Assembly: GCF_023544445.1 (NCBI RefSeq)
Contig: NZ_JALPVJ010000023.1
Coordinates: 62,001-126,000, forward strand
Reading direction: 5' to 3'
DNA from: Actinoplanes sp. M2I2
GTDB taxonomy: Bacteria; Actinomycetota; Actinomycetes; Mycobacteriales; Micromonosporaceae
DNA: 64,000 nt
Position 1 is the stretch's first letter. Every line of letters starts with the position of its first letter. The notes beneath the pieces were generated by a model, which saw nothing but the letters and a program-made list of their open reading frames with translations, was not told the DNA's origin and did no database searches. The position numbers were made by a program, and so were the translations under genes. Below are positions 8,211 through 17,530 of this stretch, piece after piece.

Positions 8211-8984
8211 ATGGCGACGATTCTGATTACCGGCTCCAGCGACGGCATCGGGCGGCACACGGCCGAGATCCTGGCGGCGGACGGGCACCGGGTGACGTTG
8301 CACGCCCGCAACGAGCAACGCGCCGAGGATGCCCGGAAGGCCGTGCCCCAGGCGCACGGCGTGATCGTCGGTGACCTGGCATCTTTGGCGCAGGTTCGCG
8401 AGCTGGCCGCCCAGGCGATCGAGGGCGGCCCGTTCGACGTGGTGATCCACAACGCCGGCATCGGTGGCGGGCAGCCCGCCCCGGAGATCACCGAGGACGG
8501 CCTGGAGCGGATCTTCCAGGTGAACACGCTGGCCCCGTACCTGTTGACCGCGCTGATGCCGGCGCCGGCCCGCCTGATCTATCTGACCTCGGGGTTGGAG
8601 GCGGACGGCCGGGTGCGCCTCGACGACCCGCAGTGGCAGGCCCGGCAGTGGCACGGGATGCAGGCCTACAGCGACTCCAAGCTCTACGACGTGATGCTCG
8701 CCTTTGCGGTGGCCCGGCTCTGGCCCGGCACCCTGAGCAACGCGGTCGACCCGGGCTGGATCCGCACCCGGCTGGGCGGCCCGGACGCCACCGACAACCT
8801 GCCGGAGGGCGCGGAGACCCAGGTCTGGCTGGCCACCTCGGACGAGCCGGCGGCCACGGTGACCGGCCACTACTTCAAGCGCCGCGCGTCGCTGCCGGCC
8901 AACCCGCAGGCGTACGACAAGGGACTGCAGGAGCAGCTGCTCGCCCTCTGCGCGGATCTCACCGGCGTCAAGCTCCCGGCGTAG
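8211..8984 (+). CDS. Short-chain dehydrogenase/reductase
   Basis: The protein begins with the NAD(P)-binding motif TGSSDGIG at about residues 7-14. The NAG-type motif (HNAGIGGG), a catalytic Ser in LTSG and the YSDSK active-site YxxxK follow, in about 257 residues. It is a classical SDR acting on an unknown alcohol or ketone. An ATG three codons upstream (8202) is an alternative start. It stands alone, and a hairpin separates it from the convergent glucosidase. Confidence 0.85.
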   Translation: MATILITGSSDGIGRHTAEILAADGHRVTLHARNEQRAEDARKAVPQAHGVIVGDLASLAQVRELAAQAIEGGPFDVVIHNAGIGGGQPAPEITEDGLERIFQVNTLAPYLLTALMPAPARLIYLTSGLEADGRVRLDDPQWQARQWHGMQAYSDSKLYDVMLAFAVARLWPGTLSNAVDPGWIRTRLGGPDATDNLPEGAETQVWLATSDEPAATVTGHYFKRRASLPANPQAYDKGLQEQLLALCADLTGVKLPA

Positions 8985-8988
8985 GCAA

Positions 8989-9021
8989 CCGGCGGGCGAC
9001 CGGGTACTCGGCGCCCGCCGG
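8989..9021. terminator. Bidirectional hairpin between convergent genes
   Basis: Arms ccggcgggcg and cgcccgccgg (10 bp, 13-nt loop) lie between the SDR stop and the beta-glucosidase stop and can serve both strands. Confidence 0.65.
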
Positions 9022-9029
9022 CCGCGTCG

Positions 9030-10400
9030 TCACACGGTGGTGGCCTGCTGCCGGGCCAGCTGGTCGCGCAGCCAGTGGTAGCTGGCCCGCGGTGTGCGGT
9101 TGCCGGTCGGATAGTCCACGTGGGCCAGGCCGAAGCGTGGACCGTACCCCCGGGCCCACTCGAAGTTGTCGATGAGCGACCAGTAGAAGTAGCCGCGCAG
9201 GTCCACGCCGGCCTCGGCGGCGGCAGCCACGTGCGTGGCGATGAATCGGATCCTGTCCGGGTCCGCGCCGGGGTCTTCGCGCACCTCGGCGACACCGTTC
9301 TCGGTGACGTAGATCGGGGGCAGGCCCGGGAAGCGGCCGGCGAGACCGGTCAGCGTGTCGGTCAGGCCCTGCGGCTCGATCGGCCAGCCCAGGTCGGTGA
9401 CCGGCACCCCTTCGCGCGGCACGGAGCGTACGCCGATGTCGCAGGCGGTGCGCAGCGCCGGGTCGGCCTGCTCGTACGGCGCGGCGGCGGCGTGGATCCG
9501 GTAGTAGTAGTTCACGCCGAGGAAGTCCAGCGGGGCGCCGATGAGCTCGAGATCGCCGGCGCGCCGGAACGACAAGTCGCTCACCCCGGCGTACAGCTGG
9601 TCGAACCCGTCCGGGTAGGCGCCGCCCAGCACCGGATCGGTGAACTGGCGGTTCACCAGCAGGTCCATCCGCGACGCGGCTTCCCGGTCGGCCTCGGTGT
9701 TCGTCGCCGGCACGGCCGGGGACAGGTTGAGCGTGATGCCCACCCGGGCGCCCGGGCAGGCGGCCCGGACCGCCGCGACCGCCAAGCCGTGCCCGACCAG
9801 CAGGTGGTGGGCGGCGGCGAGCGCGCCGTGCCCCTCGGTGGCGCCCGGCGCGTGCCGGCCCTCGGCATAGCCGACGATCGACGAACAGTACGGCTCGTTC
9901 AGCGTGATCCAATCGCCCACCCGGTCGCCGAGCCGCCCGGCGACCACGGAGGCGTACTCGGCGAAGCGCTCCGCCGTGTCCCGCACCCGCCAGCCGCCGC
10001 GTTCCTCGAGCGCTTGCGGCAGATCCCAGTGGTAGAGCGTGACGAACGGCCGGATGTCGCGCTCGCACAGGGCGTCGACGAGCCGGTCGTAGTAGTCCAG
10101 GCCCGGCTTGTTCACCTCGGCGTCGCCCGACGGCACGATTCGCGGCCAGGCGATCGAGAACCGGTAGGCGCCCGCGCCCAGGCCGTCGAGCAGGTCCACG
10201 TCGTCGCGCCAGCGGTGGTAGCTGTCGCAGGCCACCGCTCCGGAGCTCCCGTCGGCGACGGCGCCCGGGCGCCGGCCGAACGTGTCCCAGATCGAGTCGG
10301 CGCGACCGTCCTCGGCCACCGCCCCCTCGATCTGGTACGCCGCCGTGGCGGCGCCCCAGAGAAAACCGGCCGGCATCCGCGGCAGTTCCGAGTCCGTCAT
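9030..10400 (-). CDS. GH1 family beta-glucosidase
   Basis: This 456-residue protein is a full-length GH1 enzyme. The acid/base glutamate is in TLNEP (E169) and the nucleophile in YVTENG (E367). The N-terminus FLWGAATAAYQIEGA is the family signature, and WSLIDNFEW near the end supplies substrate contacts. There is no signal peptide, so it hydrolyses imported beta-glucosides such as cellobiose in the cytoplasm. It is the last gene of the uptake operon, and its start overlaps the upstream permease stop by 4 bp. The exact sugar is not determined. Confidence 0.93.
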   Translation of the reverse strand: MTDSELPRMPAGFLWGAATAAYQIEGAVAEDGRADSIWDTFGRRPGAVADGSSGAVACDSYHRWRDDVDLLDGLGAGAYRFSIAWPRIVPSGDAEVNKPGLDYYDRLVDALCERDIRPFVTLYHWDLPQALEERGGWRVRDTAERFAEYASVVAGRLGDRVGDWITLNEPYCSSIVGYAEGRHAPGATEGHGALAAAHHLLVGHGLAVAAVRAACPGARVGITLNLSPAVPATNTEADREAASRMDLLVNRQFTDPVLGGAYPDGFDQLYAGVSDLSFRRAGDLELIGAPLDFLGVNYYYRIHAAAAPYEQADPALRTACDIGVRSVPREGVPVTDLGWPIEPQGLTDTLTGLAGRFPGLPPIYVTENGVAEVREDPGADPDRIRFIATHVAAAAEAGVDLRGYFYWSLIDNFEWARGYGPRFGLAHVDYPTGNRTPRASYHWLRDQLARQQATTV

Positions 10401-11293
10401 CCTTTGATCGCTCCTTGCATGATGCCGCCGACGATCTGCCGGCCGAGCACCATGAAGATCACCAGGATCGGCAGGGTGGCCAGCAGCGTGCCGGTCAGGG
10501 TGAGGGTGTAGTCAGTGGTGTAGCCGCTGGCCAGCGAGGAGAGCGCGACCTGGACCGTGGCGTTGTCCTGCAGCACGACCAGCGGCCAGAAGAAGTCGTT
10601 CCACGCCTGCATGAAGGTGAACAGGCCGAGCACCGCCGCCGCGGGGCGCGCGGCCGGCAGCACGACGTGCCAGAAGAGGCCGAACGTGCCGCAGCCGTCG
10701 ATCCGCCCGGCCTCCAGCAGCTCGTCGGGCACCGCCCGCCCCAGGTACTGCGTCATGAAGAAGACGCCGAACGCGGTGACCAGGCCGGGGACGATCACGG
10801 CGGCGAGCCGGTCGGTCCAGCCGAACTCGGCCATCAGCAGGTAGAGCGGGATGATGCCGAGTTGCTGCGGCACCACCGACGTGCCGATGGCGACGACGAG
10901 CAGCACCTTGCGGCCGCGGAAGCGCAGCTTGGCGAACGCGAAACCGGCCAGCGTGGAGAAGAAGACCACGGAGATCGTCACCGAGCCGCTGACGATGAAC
11001 GAGTTGAGCAGCGCCTCGGCGAAGTCGGTCGAGTCGAAGACCCGCGCGATGTTGTCGAACAGGTGCCCGCCCGGGATCAGGACCGGCGGCACCTTGGCGA
11101 CGGCGTCGCTGGTCTGCGACGACACGACCAGCGACCAGTAGAGCGGGAAGACCGATCCGGCCACGACCGCGAGCAGGGCGGCGTAGGTCCAGACCGAGCC
11201 CCTGCGCGGATAGCCGAAACTGCGGCGGCGGGCCCGGCTTTGCGGCGCCGGTGTCTCGGCGCGGGTGGACGGTGGGTCGGCGAGAACGGTCAC
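10397..11293 (-). CDS. Sugar ABC transporter permease, MalG-type
   Basis: This 298-residue permease has six predicted membrane helices. The inner-membrane EAA loop is visible around DELLEAGRIDGCGTFGLFWHV. The N-terminal region is a cytosolic Arg-rich tail before the first helix. Together with the adjacent MalF-type protein it forms the channel of a CUT1 sugar importer. The ATPase is absent locally, as is usual for actinomycetes that share one MsiK-type ATPase between importers. It overlaps its neighbours on both sides, so it is translationally coupled. Confidence 0.9.
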   Translation of the reverse strand: MTVLADPPSTRAETPAPQSRARRRSFGYPRRGSVWTYAALLAVVAGSVFPLYWSLVVSSQTSDAVAKVPPVLIPGGHLFDNIARVFDSTDFAEALLNSFIVSGSVTISVVFFSTLAGFAFAKLRFRGRKVLLVVAIGTSVVPQQLGIIPLYLLMAEFGWTDRLAAVIVPGLVTAFGVFFMTQYLGRAVPDELLEAGRIDGCGTFGLFWHVVLPAARPAAAVLGLFTFMQAWNDFFWPLVVLQDNATVQVALSSLASGYTTDYTLTLTGTLLATLPILVIFMVLGRQIVGGIMQGAIKG

Positions 11294-12228
11294 GACTTCT
11301 CCTCGTCGTTGGCGATGCGCCGGGTGATCAGGTAGTTGGCGATCGCGAAGACGGCGATGACGATGACGAGCGTCCAGGCGATCGCGGAGGCGTAGCCGAA
11401 CCGGAACTCCCGGAAACCCTGCTCGTACATGAACAGCGCGGCCGTCTGGAACTGCCGGTCGGAGCCGCCCGTGGGCGTCGAGCTGCCGGCGAACAGCAGC
11501 GGCTCGGCGATGATCTGCAGGCCGCCGATCGTCGAGATCACCGCGGTGAAGATGATCGTCGGACGCAGCATCGGCACCGTGATCTTCCAGAACTGCTGCG
11601 CCGACGACGCGCCGTCGAGCTCCGCGGCCTCGTACAGGTCATGGGGAATGGCTTGCATGGAGGCGAGGTAGATGAGGGCGTTGTAGCCGGTCCAGCGCCA
11701 GGCCACGATGATCGAGATGGCCAGGTGGGAGCTCCACGTGTCGGCCTGCCAGTCGATCGGGCCGATGCCGACGACGCCGAGCAGCCAGTTCACCATGCCG
11801 AAGTCGCGGCCGAACAACTGAGTGAAGACGATCGTCACCGCGACGATGGACGTGATGTTCGGCAGCAGCACACCCATGCGCAGGCTGGTGCGGGCCCGCA
11901 GCCTGTGGTTGAGCAGGTGCGCGATCCAGAGCGCGGCGAGCAGCTGCGGCACCGTGGACAGCGCCCAGATGCTCAGCGTGTTGCCGAGCGCGTTCCAGAA
12001 GTACGGATCCTGCAGCAGCTCACGGTAGTTGGCCAGGCCGACCCATTCGTGCGAGCCGGCGTCGAGAAGGTTCCAGTCGTTGAACGAGACGTATCCGGTG
12101 TAGATCAGCGGGAAGAGCCCGAACGCGCCGAAGAGCAGAAAGAACGGGAGTACGTACAGGTAGGGCGAGCCCTTGGTGTCGAGCCGGTTCAGTCTCGCCC
12201 GGCGGGCGGTCAGCGCAGGGATGGCCAT
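11290..12228 (-). CDS. Sugar ABC transporter permease, MalF-type
   Basis: The 312-residue protein has six membrane helices and an EAA motif around DLYEAAELDGASSAQQFWKI. It pairs with the MalG-type subunit it overlaps by 4 bp. The first helix follows a short basic N-terminus. A 60-bp gap with a stem-loop separates it from the binding-protein gene upstream, which probably lets the binding protein be made in excess. Confidence 0.9.
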   Translation of the reverse strand: MAIPALTARRARLNRLDTKGSPYLYVLPFFLLFGAFGLFPLIYTGYVSFNDWNLLDAGSHEWVGLANYRELLQDPYFWNALGNTLSIWALSTVPQLLAALWIAHLLNHRLRARTSLRMGVLLPNITSIVAVTIVFTQLFGRDFGMVNWLLGVVGIGPIDWQADTWSSHLAISIIVAWRWTGYNALIYLASMQAIPHDLYEAAELDGASSAQQFWKITVPMLRPTIIFTAVISTIGGLQIIAEPLLFAGSSTPTGGSDRQFQTAALFMYEQGFREFRFGYASAIAWTLVIVIAVFAIANYLITRRIANDEEKS

Positions 12229-12250
12229 CGTCGATCCTTCGTCGCCGGGG

Positions 12251-12278
12251 CGGCCGGCGATCCGAGGACCGCCGGCCG
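12251..12278 (-). promoter_or_regulatory. Intercistronic stem-loop
   Basis: Arms cggccggcg and cgccggccg (9 bp) lie in the only untranslated gap of the sugar operon, just after the binding-protein gene. A stem-loop here usually protects the upstream mRNA or partly terminates, giving more binding protein than permease. That role is inferred from position. Confidence 0.5.
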
Positions 12279-12288
12279 TGCGGGTGAG

Positions 12289-13560
12289 CTACTTGGCGAG
12301 GCGCTCGACGTCGCTGACCGTCTGCTGCCAGGACTCGTCGGAGCTCTGCTTGCCCTGCTCGACGCGGACCAAGCCGTCGCGGATGGTGGTCTGGATGTCA
12401 CCGGTGCGCGGGCCCTGGTACTGCGGCTTCAACTCCTTGGCGGCCGTCGTGAAGATCTTGCCGACCGGCGCGTCGTTGAAGAACGGGTCCTTGTACTGCG
12501 CGATCTCCGGCTTGTCGTACAGCGCGGGGATGGAGGGCAGCAGTCCCTTCGAGGTGAAGACCTTGGCCTGCTGCTCGGGCGCGGTGAGCCAGGCGGCGAG
12601 CTTCTTCGCCTCCTCGACGTGCTCGCCCTGCTTGGGCACGGTCAGGTACGAGCCGCCCCAGTTGCCGCCGCCGCCGGGCACGGCCGCCACGTCCCACTTG
12701 CCGGCCGCGTTCTTGGACTGGTCCTTGATCTTGGCCATCATCCAGGCGGGGCAGGCGATGGTCGCGAACTGGCCCTTGGCGAAGCCGTTGTTCCACTCCG
12801 GGGAGCTCTCGAGCAGTTTGGCCGACAGGTCGCTCTGCACCGCCTGGACGACCAGGTCCCACGCTTTGCGCACCTCGGGGTTACTGCTGACGACGACGGT
12901 GTCGTCCTCGCTGTAGAAGCCCACCGGGGCCTGCCCGATGACGGCGTTGTACAGCGCGCCCGCGCCGTCGAAGAACGCGGTGCCGGCCGGCGCCTTCTCG
13001 GTGTACTTCTGCCCCTGCTCGATGTACTTGTCCCAGCCGCCGGCCCACGACGCGGAGACCTCGTCGCGGTCGGTGGGCAGGCCGGCCTTCTGGAACAGGT
13101 CACGCCGGTAACAGATGGCCAGGCCGCCGACGTCGGTGCCGTACCCGATCTGCTGGCCGTCCTTGGTCAGCGACGCCTGCCACTTCCAGGGCAGGTACTC
13201 CGACTGGCGCTCGGTGCCGAGATCGGTGAACTGCTTGCCGACCGCGCGCATCTGGGCGATGAAGCCGGTGTCGACAGCCTCGATGTCGCCGGCTCCCGAA
13301 TTGGTCGCGAGGTGCGTGGCGATGTTGCGGTGGTGATCGTTGTAGGCGGCCGTGCTCTGCTTGATCTTGATGGTGGGATTCGCCTTCTCGTACTCCTTGT
13401 ACAGCTCCTCATAGCCGAAGTTGCCGAACAGGTTGACGTTGAGCGTGACGTTGCCACCGTCGGCGGCGCTGCCTTCATCGCCGCCGGAGCCGCAGGCGGT
13501 CAGCATCACCGCGGCGGCCGCCGCCGCGGTCAGGGCTCGTACAGATCGGGACAAGAGCAT
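12289..13560 (-). CDS. Sugar-binding lipoprotein of ABC importer
   Basis: This 423-residue protein starts with a lipoprotein signal and lipobox LTAC. It is a solute-binding family 1 protein: NVNLFGNFGYEELYKEYEK at the start of lobe one, aromatic residues in the cleft (WAGGWDKY, CPAWMM) and a C-terminal VEQGKQ...W helix. It captures an oligosaccharide outside the membrane and delivers it to the two permeases. As first gene of the operon it lies just downstream of two LacI-type operators. The glucosidase at the operon's end points to a beta-glucoside ligand. Confidence 0.9.
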   Translation of the reverse strand: MLLSRSVRALTAAAAAAVMLTACGSGGDEGSAADGGNVTLNVNLFGNFGYEELYKEYEKANPTIKIKQSTAAYNDHHRNIATHLATNSGAGDIEAVDTGFIAQMRAVGKQFTDLGTERQSEYLPWKWQASLTKDGQQIGYGTDVGGLAICYRRDLFQKAGLPTDRDEVSASWAGGWDKYIEQGQKYTEKAPAGTAFFDGAGALYNAVIGQAPVGFYSEDDTVVVSSNPEVRKAWDLVVQAVQSDLSAKLLESSPEWNNGFAKGQFATIACPAWMMAKIKDQSKNAAGKWDVAAVPGGGGNWGGSYLTVPKQGEHVEEAKKLAAWLTAPEQQAKVFTSKGLLPSIPALYDKPEIAQYKDPFFNDAPVGKIFTTAAKELKPQYQGPRTGDIQTTIRDGLVRVEQGKQSSDESWQQTVSDVERLAK

Positions 13561-13583
13561 GACAATTCTCCCCTATTAGTCTG

Positions 13584-13612
13584 ATGTAATCGGTTACATG
13601 AAACCGGTTACA
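13584..13612. promoter_or_regulatory. Tandem LacI-type operators in front of the sugar operon
   Basis: Two overlapping palindromes are visible: atgtaatcggttacat (13584-13599) and tgaaaccggttaca (13599-13612). The second is repeated exactly in front of the lacI gene. The central CG with flanking T and A tracts is the usual LacI/GalR operator form. They lie 25-50 bp upstream of the binding-protein start. Confidence 0.75.
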
Positions 13613-13808
13613 CGCCGCAGAGCTGGAGTTTCGAACGAGCTGAGTCGACAGAGAGGCCAGCATGGATGCGGCCGGAGATGCGCTTCGAAGGGGTGGGTGT
13701 GGCCCCTTGAGCCAAGAGTCTGCATCGATCGGGGCCACTTTCGTCAAGTCACGAAAAGGTAACGCGATCCACTGTGTTGACCCGCGAGACACGGGCCTGT
13801 TACTTTTT

Positions 13809-13822
13809 TGAAACCGGTTACA
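13809..13822. promoter_or_regulatory. LacI-type operator in front of the regulator gene
   Basis: The 14-mer tgaaaccggttaca is identical to the operator at 13599-13612 and ends 13 bp before the GTG of the LacI gene. It implies autoregulation and joint control of the divergent sugar operon. Confidence 0.75.
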
Positions 13823-13835
13823 TTAGGGTGTCGTC

Positions 13836-14849
13836 GTGTCCAGCATCCGAGAATTGGCACGTCGGTGCGGCGTCTCCGTCGCCACCGTGTCCCGCGTCTT
13901 CAACACTCCGGAGGTCGTCAGCCAGCAGACGCGCCAGCACGTTCTCGGCATGGCCGCCGAGATCGGATACCTGCCGAACGAGTCGGCCCGCACCCTGGCG
14001 ACCAAGAAGTCCAACATGGTGGGGCTCGTGTGGGACACCGACCACCGCCGGCCCGGCTGGCGGCACCCGTTCCTGCAGGACATCCTGGTCGCGCTGAAGA
14101 GCGCGCTCAGCGCGCACGGCCTGCATCTGCTCATGCTCGCTCCCGACCCGGGCGCCGGCCCGGGTGACCCGCGGCGTTTCCTGCGCGCCGTCCAGCGCCA
14201 CAACGTCGACGGCGTGGTCATCATCGACAACGGCAGCCGCGACCCCGCGGTGCTGGCCCTGGTCGACGCCGAGGTGCCCTGTGTCGCCCTCGACCTGCTC
14301 TTCACCGGGCCGACCTGCACCTACATCACCTCCGACAACGCCGGGGGCGGCCGACTCGCCGCGACGCACCTGATCGAACGCGGTCACCGGCACATCGCCA
14401 CCATCACCGGCCCGGCCCGTAACTGGCCGGCCGCGCAACGCCTGACCGGCTTCCGGGAGGCGCTCACCGCGGCAGGTCTCCCCCTGGCCGATGACGACGT
14501 CGTGGCCGGCGACTTCTATCTGGACAGCGGGCACGCCGCCATGACGGAGCTGCTCGCCCGCGACCCGCGCCCGACCGCCGTATTCGCCGCCGGCGACGAG
14601 ATGGCGGTCGGCGCCATCAAGGCGATCCACGAGGCCGGCCTGCGCGTCCCCGACGACGTGGCCGTCATCGGCTTCGACGACATCGAGGTGGCGGCGCTGA
14701 TTCCGCCCGGCCTGACCACCGTCACGCAGGACAAGACCGGTTTCGGCACAGCCGCCGCGGAGTCCCTCATGGCCATGCTCGCCGGCACGGCGACCCCACC
14801 GGAACCGACGACGCTGCCCACCACACTGATCCTCCGCGGCTCGACCTGA
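13836..14849 (+). CDS. LacI-family repressor of the adjacent sugar operon
   Basis: The 337-residue protein starts directly with the LacI helix-turn-helix: SIRELARRCGVSVATVSRVFN. The hinge (NESARTLATKKS) and a periplasmic-binding-like sensor domain follow. It would bind the accgg-centred operators seen at 13584-13612 and 13809-13822 and release them when the imported sugar or a derivative binds. GTG is the only sensible start, as it gives the standard N-terminus. It is divergent from the operon it probably controls. Confidence 0.92.
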   Translation: MSSIRELARRCGVSVATVSRVFNTPEVVSQQTRQHVLGMAAEIGYLPNESARTLATKKSNMVGLVWDTDHRRPGWRHPFLQDILVALKSALSAHGLHLLMLAPDPGAGPGDPRRFLRAVQRHNVDGVVIIDNGSRDPAVLALVDAEVPCVALDLLFTGPTCTYITSDNAGGGRLAATHLIERGHRHIATITGPARNWPAAQRLTGFREALTAAGLPLADDDVVAGDFYLDSGHAAMTELLARDPRPTAVFAAGDEMAVGAIKAIHEAGLRVPDDVAVIGFDDIEVAALIPPGLTTVTQDKTGFGTAAAESLMAMLAGTATPPEPTTLPTTLILRGST

Positions 14850-14947
14850 GCGGTCGGCTCGCCGACTTCCGGTGCCACCAGCCGAATCCGCATACGCTCC
14901 CGGAGCTGACGCCGGGCGGGTGGGCGGACGGTGCCACACTGGGTGCC

Positions 14948-15568
14948 GTGGCACTGATCATCGGTGGGGTCCTGCTGATCGCTCTGGCGCTGTGGACGGT
15001 CATCGCGCCGCGTCAGCAGTGGCGTGTGCTCAACGCCTGGCGCTACCGCGACCCCGGCGCCAACGAACCCAGCGACCTGTCGTACAACCTCGGCCGGGCC
15101 GCCGGAGCAGTCACCATCATGCTGGTCATCGTCCTCGGTGCCGTCCTGATCCGCGCCGAGAGCTCACCGGAAGCCGACGCCCGGGACGCCCGCAAGGCCC
15201 GCGATCAGCGCTTCGGTACTTCGTCGGTCGAGATGGCCACCCAGCCGCCCGCCGTCGGCACGGGTGACGCCGTACCGGTGTGGCGCTTCGTGCCCCTCGA
15301 CCAGGACAACGCCGACCGGCTCGATCTCGATCCACCGGCGGGCACCGACCTCGTCGTCGCGGTCGACGGCGTCTACCGGGTCAACGGGCTGACCGTCCGC
15401 GAGCAGGGGCAGACCGTCACTGTGACCGTCACCGGCACGTGCACGCAGGGCGAGATGCTCTGCGCCCCCGGTCGTACGGCGCCCTTCCCACCGGTACACC
15501 TCTACCCGGTCGACCTCAAGAGCCCGGTCGGCACCCGCGAACTGATCGACCAGAACGCCGAACGCTGA
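14948..15568 (+). CDS. Two-helix membrane protein of unknown function (DUF6199-like)
   Basis: The 206-residue product has a first helix at about residues 2-19, then the conserved-looking segment WRVLNAWRYRDPGANEPSDLSYNLGR, a second helix at about 55-75, and an extracytoplasmic domain of ~130 residues with a CTQGEMLC cysteine pair. The WkykdPeanEPSd segment resembles the DUF6199 family of small actinobacterial membrane proteins. Function is unknown. The GTG start is chosen because it precedes the first helix directly. Confidence 0.65.
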   Translation: MALIIGGVLLIALALWTVIAPRQQWRVLNAWRYRDPGANEPSDLSYNLGRAAGAVTIMLVIVLGAVLIRAESSPEADARDARKARDQRFGTSSVEMATQPPAVGTGDAVPVWRFVPLDQDNADRLDLDPPAGTDLVVAVDGVYRVNGLTVREQGQTVTVTVTGTCTQGEMLCAPGRTAPFPPVHLYPVDLKSPVGTRELIDQNAER

Positions 15569-15583
15569 CGCGGCCCCGGCTGG

Positions 15584-16408
15584 TCAGTTCCGTACGGCCG
15601 ACAGGAGCTCAAGTTTCTCGTAGCTCGGCGTGCCAGGCACCGCGGTCAACAGCAGCAGAGATTGGGCCTGGTCCGGATCGATCACGAGCTGGGTGTACAG
15701 CTCCAGTTCGCCCAACTGGGCATGGCGGTAGCGCTTGAGATCCAGGTGGTGCACGACCCCGACCTCGTGGCGCTTCCAGACCTCGGCGAACTCGGCGCTC
15801 ACCTCGAGCAGCGCCGCGACGATCTCTCCCGCCCTGCCCTGCGGATCGGCGGTGAAAGCGGCCCGGATCTCCGCGGTGAAGACGCGGCCGCGTTCGGGGT
15901 GATCCTCCGGCGGATAGAGCTCGCGCGTCGCCGGATCAGTGAACCAGCGATAGACCAGGTAGCGTGACATGCCGCTGAATCGGGTCCAATCACCGAGCAG
16001 GGACTTCGCCGGCTGGGTCTGCAACAGCGTCTCGCCGAACTGGGAGAACACCAACGCCGGCGTGTCGGAAAGGCGCTCGATGATGCGTCTCATGGTGGGG
16101 CTGGCGCGATCGTCGACGCGGACACGGCGCGGAGTGGCATGCCCGCCGAGCGCGAAAAGGTGGTCCTGTTCGGTCGCGTTGAGGTGCAGTGCGTGGGCCA
16201 GCGCGGCGAGGATCGGCACGGACGGCATGGGGCCGCGTTGCTGCTCGATGCGGCCGTAGTAGTCGGCCGACATACCGGCCAGGGTCGCCACCTCCTCACG
16301 GCGCAACCCGCCCGTTCGCCGCCGCGGACCACGAGGAAGCCCGACATCCTCGGGCTGCAGCGCCTCGCGTCGTGCCCGCAGAAAGTCGGCCAGCAGCGCC
16401 CGATCCAC
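15584..16408 (-). CDS. XRE-family regulator with MmyB-like ligand-binding domain
   Basis: The N-terminal helix-turn-helix includes GLRREEVATLAGMSADYYGRIEQ (residues ~32-54). The C-terminal ~180 residues are the PAS-like MmyB ligand-binding domain (LSDTPALVFSQFGETLLQT, RVFTAEIRAAF, YRHAQLGELELYTQLV). These regulators often sit next to a reductase gene and sense a hydrophobic ligand. I use the GTG at 16408 because GGAGGG lies at good spacing before it. The longer frame to 16498 adds an unlikely Arg/Ala tail. The gene is convergent with the membrane protein 15 bp away. Confidence 0.85.
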   Translation of the reverse strand: MDRALLADFLRARREALQPEDVGLPRGPRRRTGGLRREEVATLAGMSADYYGRIEQQRGPMPSVPILAALAHALHLNATEQDHLFALGGHATPRRVRVDDRASPTMRRIIERLSDTPALVFSQFGETLLQTQPAKSLLGDWTRFSGMSRYLVYRWFTDPATRELYPPEDHPERGRVFTAEIRAAFTADPQGRAGEIVAALLEVSAEFAEVWKRHEVGVVHHLDLKRYRHAQLGELELYTQLVIDPDQAQSLLLLTAVPGTPSYEKLELLSAVRN

Positions 16409-16828
16409 CTCAGCCCTCCGAGACCGGCAGGCTGAGTGAGACGCGGTGGCAGCGCAGGCAGAGACGACCAGTCCGCGAGCGGGGAAACGTCCCACCATGC
16501 ATCAACGGTGATCCAACCTGTCGATGGTCCCAAAGCCGAAGGGTTCGGCCGATTTGCCAACACCACCGTAGAGGAAGGAGCCGTGCAACTGGATCATCAT
16601 TTCATGCAGATCTGAGAGGCGAGAGTCTGAGCAGCTGGCTTCCTCGGGCCTCGGAGCTGTCCCACAACGGGACGGATCTACGCGCTCGGGCCGGCGCCAG
16701 GGCTCGGCGCCGGGCCAGAACGCAGAGCAGCATCTGCGCGATACTCGGTCTCGCGCCCGGCGATCGGGTCGATCGCCGGGTCATCGCGGTGCTGCGTCAC
16801 ATCATCGGCGTGTGAGCGTCGTGAGCCT
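16409..16828. other. Intergenic region
   Basis: About 420 bp between two minus-strand genes. It should hold the promoter of the XRE gene near 16409-16500. The remainder shows only low-complexity Arg/Ala frames on both strands and no recognisable element. Confidence 0.4.
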
Positions 16829-17347
16829 TCAGGCAACCGGTGTTCTTACGGCCGCCTCGCTCCACTGCACCATCCGATCGAGCGCGACCACCATGTACCG
16901 GCGCCAGAGCAGGGCGAACGGCCCGGCGACGATCCAGCGCCGTCCCGGTAGCGGCTTGAATTCGTAGGTCCATCGGATCAGCGTGCCGTCGCCGTCCGGA
17001 TTGAAATTCCATTCCCCGCGTACGCCGACGGCCAGACGCGAGAGGACGTTGGTGAACCCGGTCAGCTGATACGCGAAACTCATGCCCTCGACGCACTCGG
17101 TCAGCTGCTCGTCGGCCTGCGACCCGTCCTCGAACTGCGGGTTGCGGGTAGGACCGACGTGGTCCCACGACTCGGTCTGATTCGCGACCGACCGGACCCC
17201 CGGGAAAGGCCAGACCGCATCGAACACGGACGGCAGATCGATGGGCATGATCAGCCGGAACGCGTCGGCCGGCGTCAGGGAACTCCGCTGCTGGATGCTG
17301 ATCGGGACGGTGTTGTCGGCTGCGCTGATAAGAAGCTTGATCGTCAT
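16829..17347 (-). CDS. SRPBCC-superfamily protein (polyketide cyclase/START-like)
   Basis: The 172-residue protein fits the SRPBCC helix-grip fold. It begins with a strand (ISIQQRSSLTPADAFRLIMPID), has a middle region with WDHVGPTR, the conserved-type strand GEWNFNPDGDGTLIRWTYEFKP, and a long C-terminal helix. Such domains bind hydrophobic ligands or aid stress responses; the ligand is not readable. The ATG at 17347 removes an Arg-rich extension. The gene faces away from the SnoaL-like gene and may share its promoter region. Confidence 0.75.
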   Translation of the reverse strand: MTIKLLISAADNTVPISIQQRSSLTPADAFRLIMPIDLPSVFDAVWPFPGVRSVANQTESWDHVGPTRNPQFEDGSQADEQLTECVEGMSFAYQLTGFTNVLSRLAVGVRGEWNFNPDGDGTLIRWTYEFKPLPGRRWIVAGPFALLWRRYMVVALDRMVQWSEAAVRTPVA

Positions 17348-17530
17348 GGCTTATACCTTGCGGCACGACCAGAGACAGTGGCAGGCACAAAAGATCCCCG
17401 GATACCGAGGCGCGGTTCGCCGGCCTGTCCATCCGGGGATCACTTGTGCCTGGATCACATCGACGAGCCCGGACCAGACTCGGCCTCACCGACCGACGAA
17501 GGGACACTCTGTCCCGGACATGGAGCTGTC

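Noticed and set aside
11251..13584. A 777-codon plus-strand frame
   Set aside because: Antisense to the permease and binding-protein genes. Its repetitive Val/Gly/Arg/Asp composition is typical of a high-GC shadow.
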